Below are positions 3,839-8,461 of a stretch of 8,461 bases of DNA, piece by piece. The translations under genes were made by a program, and so were the position numbers. Source of the DNA: Oscillospiraceae bacterium (GTDB taxonomy: Bacteria > Bacillota > Clostridia > Oscillospirales > Oscillospiraceae). Below the pieces are notes generated by a model. The model did not search any database and was not told the DNA's origin. It saw only the letters and a program-made list of their open reading frames with translations. Where the stretch lies: the NCBI GenBank assembly GCA_009776905.1, contig WRMX01000123.1, positions 1-8,461 of the forward strand, given 5' to 3'. Position 1 is the stretch's first letter. Every line of letters begins with the position of its first letter.

Positions 3839-6421
3839 ATGGATATTGCTTATGATGAAATATCTGCTGAAACGCAGCCGGCAACGCAATATATGCTGCG
3901 GCCGAGGATTAACCGTCTGTTGGAACAAGCGACCGCGAGCAAGCTTGTTTATGTCATTGCCGGAGCAGGATATGGCAAGACGCAGGCAGTCCGGCAGTTT
4001 GTGGAACAGCAGCAGGATGCGATTGTCCGGTGGGTTCAATTGACCGAGGGTGACAATATCGGCTCGAGATATTGGGACAATCTTACTCATAGCATTTCAT
4101 ATGATAATCCTGATTTGGCGAACAAGCTGCGCGAATCCGGCTTCCCGGAAACGCTCGCCCGCTTTAAGCAGTTTGCGGATGTCATTAAGACAACGGAGCA
4201 TCGTTCGCATAAAACATACCTTGTTTTAGACGATTTTCACTTGATTCAATCAGAGCAGGCTCTGACATTTGCTGAGCGTTGCGCATATCTTCAAATCCCG
4301 GGTGCGTGTGTCATAATCATTTCCAGGACAGAACCCGCCATCAACGCTGTCTCTTTGTTTTCCAAGGGGCAGGTCAGCATTGTGACTGAAGATGAGCTGC
4401 GGTTTACGAGCGATGAAATCATCGATTTTTTAAGTCAGCGCGATTTACGAGTGCCGAATGCGCAGATCCCGCTGCTTCTCGACTCCACGAAGGGCTGGGC
4501 GCTTGCGATCCGGCTATTTTCCATGGTCTTGAAGCGGATGCCGTCCAATCTCCCCCTCGCTTTGGAAACGATGAAAAACAATATATTCAAGCTAATGGAG
4601 GTCGAGGCCTTCAACGACTTTCCGGAAGACGTGCAAAAGCTCATGGTCAAGCTGTCGTTGGCATCGAACTTGCCTTTGTCGAACCTGCATGAGCTTTTTC
4701 ATGGGACTGCTGTTTTGGAGATGCCCCCGCAGCTCGCATCTTTCGTTTGGTCAGACAGCTTTTCGGGCACGGACAGGGTCCACCCGCTATATTGGGAATT
4801 TTTGAAGAGCAAGCAGCATATCCTGTCAGAAGACGAGAGGCGCGAGGTGTATCTCCATGCGGCGCAATGGTGCACGGCAAACAGCTTCTGCTTGGACACA
4901 CTTTTTTATTTGGCGCTAGCGAAGAAGTATGCGACCATGGTGCAGCTTCTTTTCTCATATCCGTTCAGGTTGCCGTATGACACTTGCGAGTATTTCATCG
5001 AGATCATCGACCGATTGGACGCGGACGGCGTAGATGCCGATGATGTCAGCATCATAACATTGAAAGACTATTTCATTCCGCTTCTTTATGCCGGCATGGG
5101 CAAGTATGAGGAGGCGATTACGAAAACGCACGAGATCATCGAGAAATGGGAACAAAAGGATTCGCCGGTCGCCACTAAGATTCTTTATGCGAGCTACAGC
5201 AACATGGTATATTTGGATATGTTTAATTGCACGGTGTCGCATGAGTATAACGCGCCGAAGTACATCAAGAAATCGATGGAGTATTTCCTGCGCTCATCGT
5301 TGCCGCCATCGGAAGCGACGGGCGCGTTTTTCGTCGCCGATATCAGGACGCTTGCGTGCCTGGTCGGCGAGGGCGCCGACCGAGGCGAGATCGACCGATT
5401 TGTCGATGCTGCAAAGCAGACCGCGCATTATATCGCAGAGACGCATCACAGCATGTACTATGGATATGACGATCTTGTCGATTGCGAGCTTGCGTTTTAC
5501 AGAAACCGCCCGGCGGAGGTCAAGAGCTTTGCAAGGCAGGCTATGCAGAAGGCGAGCGAGAAGAAGCAGTACAGCATTGAGGCGATGGCGGCTTTTTATC
5601 TGATGAGGGTGGCAATGCTCGAGGGTGATTATCCGCAAATCAAGGAGGTGCTTAAGCGGTTCCGGGCGCATTTGGACATCCAGGAGTTTTGGAACAGGCA
5701 GCTTCTTTTTGATTTGTTCACCGGCTACTTTTTCGTGCAGATCGGGCTGCCTGATTTGGCGCCGTCCTGGTTGGTCATGGACGAGAAAGACGCGACTTCC
5801 GAAGTCCGCATGCCAACGAGGGAGCTGTTCGTGTGCGTCAAGCACCATATTGCGTCGAAAAAATACGAGCAGGCCTTGACGGTTTTGCACAATGCTTATC
5901 CTAGGGAGCCTCAGGAGCGTCTGTTGATAAGCGAGCTTATTCTTTCGTTGATGACCGCGGTGGCGAAGGCGAGCATCGGCGATGCTGCGGGGGCTGTCGT
6001 TGATTTCAAAAAGGCTTATGCGCTCTCGTTCGATGGCGAGTTTGAGATGCCGTTTATTGAGATGGGCAGGCATATGCGTCCTTTGCTGCTGGTGTTGTCG
6101 GAACAGACGGGGCATGGCGTGCCTGAAGAGTGGCTGAGATCCATAGAAAAGAAAGCGTCGATTTATGCTAAGAAGACCGCAGCGGTCATGAATGCGTATA
6201 AGAGGGAGCAGAATATCAGGGATACAATCCAGCTTTCCGAGAGGGAGCTTGAGGTGCTGGGCGATTTGTATCACGGGCTTTCGCGGGATGAGATCGCCGA
6301 GAACCGGTATCTGTCCGTGAATACCGTGAAGAAGATTTTGCAGTCGATTTATATCAAGATGGATGCCAACAACAATGTCGATGCTGTCAGGATCGGGCTC
6401 GAGGAGGGGCTGATTTCGTAG
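3839..6421 (+). CDS. MalT-like STAND ATPase transcriptional regulator with C-terminal LuxR helix-turn-helix
   Basis: This 860-residue cytosolic protein has the layout of large MalT-type activators. The N-terminal nucleotide-binding domain carries Walker A GAGYGKT (42-48), Walker B YLVLDD with Asp131/Asp132, a sensor-like IIISRTEP (159-166), and the family's ELRFTSDEIIDFL (186-198) and STKGWALAIRL (216-226) motifs. A long helical middle (roughly 330-790) is probably TPR-like and would bind the inducer or a partner. Residues 797-860 are a LuxR/GerE helix-turn-helix: SERELEVL, GLSRDEIAENRYLSVNTVKK. Known relatives switch from an ADP-bound monomer to an ATP-bound oligomer on DNA when a small ligand arrives. 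Ligand and target promoters cannot be read from the sequence. It is transcribed alone, between the REP-like repeats and a strong terminator, in the same direction as both neighbours. Confidence 0.92.
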   Translation: MDIAYDEISAETQPATQYMLRPRINRLLEQATASKLVYVIAGAGYGKTQAVRQFVEQQQDAIVRWVQLTEGDNIGSRYWDNLTHSISYDNPDLANKLRESGFPETLARFKQFADVIKTTEHRSHKTYLVLDDFHLIQSEQALTFAERCAYLQIPGACVIIISRTEPAINAVSLFSKGQVSIVTEDELRFTSDEIIDFLSQRDLRVPNAQIPLLLDSTKGWALAIRLFSMVLKRMPSNLPLALETMKNNIFKLMEVEAFNDFPEDVQKLMVKLSLASNLPLSNLHELFHGTAVLEMPPQLASFVWSDSFSGTDRVHPLYWEFLKSKQHILSEDERREVYLHAAQWCTANSFCLDTLFYLALAKKYATMVQLLFSYPFRLPYDTCEYFIEIIDRLDADGVDADDVSIITLKDYFIPLLYAGMGKYEEAITKTHEIIEKWEQKDSPVATKILYASYSNMVYLDMFNCTVSHEYNAPKYIKKSMEYFLRSSLPPSEATGAFFVADIRTLACLVGEGADRGEIDRFVDAAKQTAHYIAETHHSMYYGYDDLVDCELAFYRNRPAEVKSFARQAMQKASEKKQYSIEAMAAFYLMRVAMLEGDYPQIKEVLKRFRAHLDIQEFWNRQLLFDLFTGYFFVQIGLPDLAPSWLVMDEKDATSEVRMPTRELFVCVKHHIASKKYEQALTVLHNAYPREPQERLLISELILSLMTAVAKASIGDAAGAVVDFKKAYALSFDGEFEMPFIEMGRHMRPLLLVLSEQTGHGVPEEWLRSIEKKASIYAKKTAAVMNAYKREQNIRDTIQLSERELEVLGDLYHGLSRDEIAENRYLSVNTVKKILQSIYIKMDANNNVDAVRIGLEEGLIS

Positions 6422-6461
6422 ATTAGTTCACATTCGCATCGGCGCATATGGGAGCCGTCAT

Positions 6462-6494
6462 AAAAAAAGAGCGATTAGTCATCGCTCTTTTTTT
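6462..6494. terminator. Strong bidirectional intrinsic terminator
   Basis: AAAAAAAGAGCGAT (6462-6475) pairs perfectly with ATCGCTCTTTTTTT (6481-6494) around the five-base loop TAGTC. The stem has a G+C-containing core of GAGCGAT and the run of seven T/A on each side serves as a U-tract in either direction. It begins 40 bases after the regulator's stop codon and insulates it from the DivIVA cluster. Confidence 0.93.
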
Positions 6495-6696
6495 GCGCCT
6501 CACCGGGCGTGAATTGTAGCATCAGGAGCTCATTTTTACCCATTTGGGTGTAGTTGCAAGTGTTTTGCATGACTAAAATACAAATATAAGCATTCTTCGA
6601 CAAAAATAACAGATTACAACGCTTGGACACCGGATTGCCAAGAATATTCATTTTATATACCCGGGGTTCGCGATGAGAGAAAGGAGGCCATTTGCT
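6495..6696 (+). promoter_or_regulatory. Upstream region of the DivIVA/SipW cluster, promoter not resolved
   Basis: No gene is supported here. The region is more AT-rich than its surroundings and holds three small symmetric sequences: ACCCATTTGGGT (6538-6549), TGCAA-GTGTT-TTGCA (6555-6569) and CTTGG/CCAAG (6622-6626 and 6638-6642). Promoter-like hexamers TTGGAC (6623-6628), TTGCCA (6635-6640) and TTATATA (6653-6659) are present, but no pair has standard spacing with good matches. The cluster's promoter is likely between 6600 and 6670, with the CTTGG/CCAAG pair a possible operator. Confidence 0.35.
6681..6687 (+). promoter_or_regulatory. Ribosome binding site deciding the DivIVA-like start
   Basis: AAGGAGG lies nine bases before the ATG at 6697. 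An in-frame ATG at 6673 lies upstream of this site and would add eight residues unrelated to the DivIVA domain, so 6697 is chosen. Confidence 0.8.
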
Positions 6697-7281
6697 ATGG
6701 TAGGCACTAATATCAGTTTTACACGAGAGAAGAACGGATACGACAGGGATCAGGTGGATAGCTACATCAAGAAGGTCAGCGAGGCGTATCAGACGACATA
6801 CTATGAATATATCGACGTGAACAGCAAGTATAAGAAGCTGCTTGAGGAACGCGACGATCATGGCGCGCAGGGGAGCACGGGCATGAATTCCGAGGTCGCT
6901 GCAAAGACTTTGATCAGCACGGAGAAGTTGGCGCAGTCCATCATCGCTGATGCACAGACAGAGGCGAGCGGTATCATCGACGATGCAAAGCAGAATATCG
7001 CGAGCGCGCAGGCGGAGGCCGATTCGATCATTGCCGACGCGCAGAAGAGGCTTGCCGATGCGCGCGCCGAGGTGGCTTTGATGAAGGAGCAGGCGCGAAC
7101 GATCATCAGCGATGCTGAGGCGGAAGCTGCAGAGCTCAGAGCTGCAGGAAAGAAGATTATCGACGATGCAAACAACGAAGTCAATACGATTGCTGCACAG
7201 GTGAGGAGCAAGACCGAGCGCGCGAGAGAGGTCATGGCGCGGGCCGCGGCTGAGGTAGATGGCATTTTGAATAGCCGATAG
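6697..7281 (+). CDS. DivIVA-domain coiled-coil protein
   Basis: The 194-residue product begins with a DivIVA-type N-terminus: FTREKNGYDRDQVDSYIKKV (8-27), with the GYD...VDSYI signature of the domain that senses or binds curved membrane. A short linker (about 52-64) leads to a long charged, Ala-rich helix (65-188). In this helix the motif IIxDA recurs at 82-86, 93-97, 111-115, 136-140 and 154-158, with spacings of 11, 18, 25 and 18 (sums of 7 and 11). That mixed heptad/hendecad pattern resembles ATP-synthase b-subunit-like stalks. There is no signal peptide or membrane segment, so it is cytosolic and probably oligomeric. DivIVA relatives mark poles and septa and recruit wall-growth or segregation proteins. 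Being first in a cluster with a signal peptidase, it might position a secretion or envelope process, but this is inference. Confidence 0.8.
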   Translation: MVGTNISFTREKNGYDRDQVDSYIKKVSEAYQTTYYEYIDVNSKYKKLLEERDDHGAQGSTGMNSEVAAKTLISTEKLAQSIIADAQTEASGIIDDAKQNIASAQAEADSIIADAQKRLADARAEVALMKEQARTIISDAEAEAAELRAAGKKIIDDANNEVNTIAAQVRSKTERAREVMARAAAEVDGILNSR

Positions 7282-7289
7282 ACAGGCGT

Positions 7290-7307
7290 TTGGGGCTTTT
7301 GACCCAA
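7290..7307 (+). other. Small hairpin after the DivIVA-like gene
   Basis: TTGGG (7290-7294) can pair with CCCAA (7303-7307) across an eight-base loop. It lacks a T-tract and lies 5 bases before the second intergenic hairpin (7312-7339). CCCAA can alternatively pair with part of that element's TTGTGGG, so the two could be mutually exclusive folds. Confidence 0.3.
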
Positions 7308-7311
7308 GCTC

Positions 7312-7339
7312 CTGAGTTGTGGGGTGCGAGCCCCACGTT
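7312..7339 (+). repeat. Intergenic hairpin repeat, copy 2
   Basis: GTGGGG (7319-7324) pairs perfectly with CCCCAC (7331-7336). Adding a T-G wobble leaves a GCGA tetraloop. The element closely matches 995-1021. Here it sits immediately before the ribosome binding site of the signal peptidase gene (7342-7350), so as RNA it would be part of the intercistronic leader and could influence translation or mRNA processing. Confidence 0.55.
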
Positions 7340-7341
7340 GG

Positions 7342-7350
7342 AAAGGAGGT
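7342..7350 (+). promoter_or_regulatory. Ribosome binding site deciding the GTG start of the signal peptidase
   Basis: AAAGGAGGT, a near-perfect Shine-Dalgarno, ends seven bases before GTG at 7358-7360. The only upstream in-frame start (ATG at 7319-equivalent frame, really a GTG-type codon inside the hairpin) precedes this site, so translation is taken to begin at GTG 7358. Confidence 0.75.
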
Positions 7351-7357
7351 GGACGTT

Positions 7358-8179
7358 GTGACGATTAAGACACTTGATGAATTGAATATGGAATTCATGT
7401 CTTCGGGAGCGGCGGCGCGCGCTTCTGTGGAGATTGACGAGGGACGGATCGGGAATGATTCCGGGCATTCGGAGATCGGTTCGGGGTATTCGGAGATAGA
7501 TATGGGGCTCCCGAAAATTGGAGCGGAGTTGCTGCAGATCGGCGCGGGGCTGAAGGGGAGCGGAGCAATGCTGCTTGAGAACGGTGTGGATACTGAGGCC
7601 GGTGAGCAGCTTCCCAGGACGAGGTCCGGAGGTAAGTTGATTGTAAAAAAGAAGAGAGGTTTGTTGAAAAAGGTTTCCGCGATTCTTTTTGCTGGCGCCC
7701 TTCTGGCGCTTTTGTTGTCAGTAGTCGCGGCGTCCAAGTACACGTTCTTTAATGTAATGACATCGAGCATGCAGGATGAAATCCCCAAAGGAGCGCTGAT
7801 ATTGGTCCATAGCATTGATCCGCAGGAGCTGGAAATCGGGGACAATATAACATTCATGCGCGACTGGCGGACATCGGTGACCCACAAGATTGTGGGAATT
7901 GAGGAAAACCATTTTACCGACGGAGCTCGTGGATTCATAACAAAGGGAGTAAATAATGCAAAGAATGATGAGAGAATCGTTCATGCTGACGATATCGTCG
8001 GTATCGTAGTGTTTACAATGCCGGTCATGGGCGCGGTGCTGCATACGCTGGCTGCGAATATATACATAATCGTTGCTGTTTTCGGGCTTTTCGCTGCGGT
8101 ATTGATGATGGTCCTCGTTTATAAGAGGCGAAAAGCTGAGGCAAAGGCTAAAAACGCGATAGTTGAAAGGGAGGGATGA
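7358..8179 (+). CDS. SipW/ER-type signal peptidase I (S26B) with repeat-bearing N-terminal extension
   Basis: From GTG 7358 the product is 273 residues. The core (about 103-258) is an archaeal/ER-type signal peptidase, the class of Bacillus SipW. A first membrane helix spans 106-124, catalytic Ser137 is in MTSSM, the box LEIGDNITFM covers 158-167, catalytic His176 is in TSVTHKIVGI, FITKGVNNAKND covers 193-204, and a second helix spans about 229-254 with a basic end (YKRRK). It would cleave signal peptides on the outer membrane face. The usual KGD Asp is Val198, but the second conserved Asp (204), six residues on, is kept. Unusual is the roughly 95-residue cytosolic N-terminal region with heptad-like repeats (31-74) and a basic patch KKKRGLLKK. 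SipW-type enzymes often serve a few dedicated substrates such as TasA/camelysin-like proteins, but none is visible here. The stop overlaps ATGA with the next frame. Confidence 0.88.
   Translation: MTIKTLDELNMEFMSSGAAARASVEIDEGRIGNDSGHSEIGSGYSEIDMGLPKIGAELLQIGAGLKGSGAMLLENGVDTEAGEQLPRTRSGGKLIVKKKRGLLKKVSAILFAGALLALLLSVVAASKYTFFNVMTSSMQDEIPKGALILVHSIDPQELEIGDNITFMRDWRTSVTHKIVGIEENHFTDGARGFITKGVNNAKNDERIVHADDIVGIVVFTMPVMGAVLHTLAANIYIIVAVFGLFAAVLMMVLVYKRRKAEAKAKNAIVEREG
7448..7579 (+). repeat. Diverged 21-bp tandem repeat in the signal peptidase N-terminal region
   Basis: Five seven-residue units run from 7475 to 7579: IGSGYSE, IDMGLPK, IGAELLQ, IGAGLKG and SGAMLLE. A related nine-residue unit (IGNDSGHSE) precedes them at 7448. 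The protein period is clear, but the DNA copies have diverged far more than those of the radical SAM gene, so this expansion is older or under selection. Confidence 0.65.
8169..8174 (+). promoter_or_regulatory. Ribosome binding site deciding the RHH protein start
   Basis: GGGAGG lies seven bases before the ATG at 8182 and only one base before the ATG at 8176, so the second ATG is preferred. The site is within the last codons of the signal peptidase gene, implying coupled expression. Confidence 0.65.
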
Positions 8180-8181
8180 AA

Positions 8182-8361
8182 ATGCAGAAAGATACGAAGA
8201 CGAAACAGATTGTAATACGTTTTGATAATCATTCCTACGAAAAAATCAAAGAATGTGCCGAAATCGAACACAGAGGGTTAGGCGAATTTGTGAGGCATGC
8301 GACGCTCGATTATATCGAGAACTTCGGTAGGATGAGATATGTCTTGGATGAAAGGCGGTAG
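8182..8361 (+). CDS. Small ribbon-helix-helix (Arc/MetJ-fold) protein
   Basis: This protein has 59 residues from ATG 8182 (61 if the overlapping ATG at 8176 is used). The N-terminal strand KQIVIRFD (8-15) is followed by helix A (HSYEKIKECAEIE, 17-29), the turn HRGLG, and helix B (EFVRHATLDYIENF, 35-48). This is the ribbon-helix-helix layout in which the strand of a dimer enters the DNA major groove; alternating Gln9, Val11 and Arg13 would face DNA. Such proteins act as autorepressors, antitoxins or plasmid regulators. No toxin gene follows within the remaining 100 bases, although one could start beyond the window. Its position at the end of the DivIVA/SipW cluster suggests autoregulation of the cluster, possibly through the symmetric sequences at 6538-6642. 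That link is inference. Confidence 0.75.
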   Translation: MQKDTKTKQIVIRFDNHSYEKIKECAEIEHRGLGEFVRHATLDYIENFGRMRYVLDERR

Positions 8362-8461
8362 AGTAGTCTGAAACAAATCTTGCGGATTAGGCTGTAAAAA
8401 AGGGCATAGCAAAGCAGACCGTCGGAAGCGGCCAAATTTTTGAATTGCGAGGGAGTTACTC
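8362..8461. other. Unassigned right-edge sequence
   Basis: No open frame, terminator or clear promoter is visible in this last 100 bases. It has an A-run (8395-8401), an AT-rich tract CAAATTTTTGAATTG (8433-8447) and a purine-rich GCGAGGGAG just before the edge. The last could be a ribosome binding site for a gene starting outside the window. Confidence 0.3.

Noticed and set aside
5294..6274. A 326-codon minus-strand open frame
   Set aside because: It lies wholly antisense to the clear MalT-like regulator and is rich in Arg/His/Leu from reverse reading; no motif or ribosome binding site.
6475..7938. A 487-codon open frame on the minus strand
   Set aside because: It starts inside the signal peptidase gene, runs antisense through that gene, the intergenic hairpins and the DivIVA-like gene, and ends in the terminator stem. 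The translation is Ser/Ala-rich low complexity without family motifs, as expected opposite Gly/Asp/Ala-rich GC-ending codons.
8176..8181. ATG at 8176 as the RHH protein start
   Set aside because: The Shine-Dalgarno GGGAGG is only one base away, too close, while ATG 8182 has seven-base spacing; it remains possible through reinitiation at the ATGA overlap.

Overview
The window looks like a chromosomal stretch from a moderately GC-rich anaerobic bacterium. My best guess is an actinobacterial gut anaerobe of the Coriobacteriia/Eggerthellaceae kind. The reasons are an oxygen-sensitive radical SAM maturase with a SEC-C tail, a MalT-like LuxR regulator, G/C-ending codons that open long antisense frames, and a promoter whose spacing implies a leaderless mRNA. 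No rRNA, tRNA, transposase, phage gene or CRISPR array is visible, and the taxonomic guess is inference only.

Layout. (1) Positions 1-823, minus strand: two overlapping ATP-binding subunits of an energy-coupling-factor (ECF) type vitamin/metal importer, the second cut by the window edge. Their promoter (830-858) places the transcription start at or next to the ATG, and an 11-bp inverted repeat has one arm inside the promoter spacer. (2) 824-1209: a palindrome-rich, apparently non-coding divergent region. (3) 1210-3659, plus strand: a dienelactone-hydrolase-family enzyme translationally coupled (ATGA overlap) to a radical SAM/SPASM protein of the anaerobic sulfatase-maturase family. The maturase keeps its full set of cluster cysteines and the candidate catalytic Asp, but two of its linkers have been expanded by in-frame tandem repeats (27-bp and 39-bp units). 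(4) 3660-3838: two copies of a 34-bp REP-like hairpin repeat. (5) 3839-6421: an 860-residue STAND ATPase/LuxR regulator ending at a strong bidirectional terminator (6462-6494). (6) 6697-8361: a compact plus-strand cluster of a DivIVA-like coiled-coil protein, a SipW/ER-type signal peptidase with an unusual repeat-bearing cytoplasmic N-terminal extension, and a small ribbon-helix-helix protein. (7) 8362-8461: unassigned sequence.

The transporter is a self-contained import module. The hydrolase/maturase pair is co-translated, but its substrate is not in the window. The DivIVA/SipW/RHH cluster has its own ribosome binding sites and could be a secretion or envelope module whose substrate lies downstream. 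The most unusual theme is repeat growth inside coding sequence: two recent minisatellites in the maturase and a more diverged heptad repeat in the signal peptidase. In addition, a roughly 27-nt hairpin sequence occurs in two separate intergenic regions.
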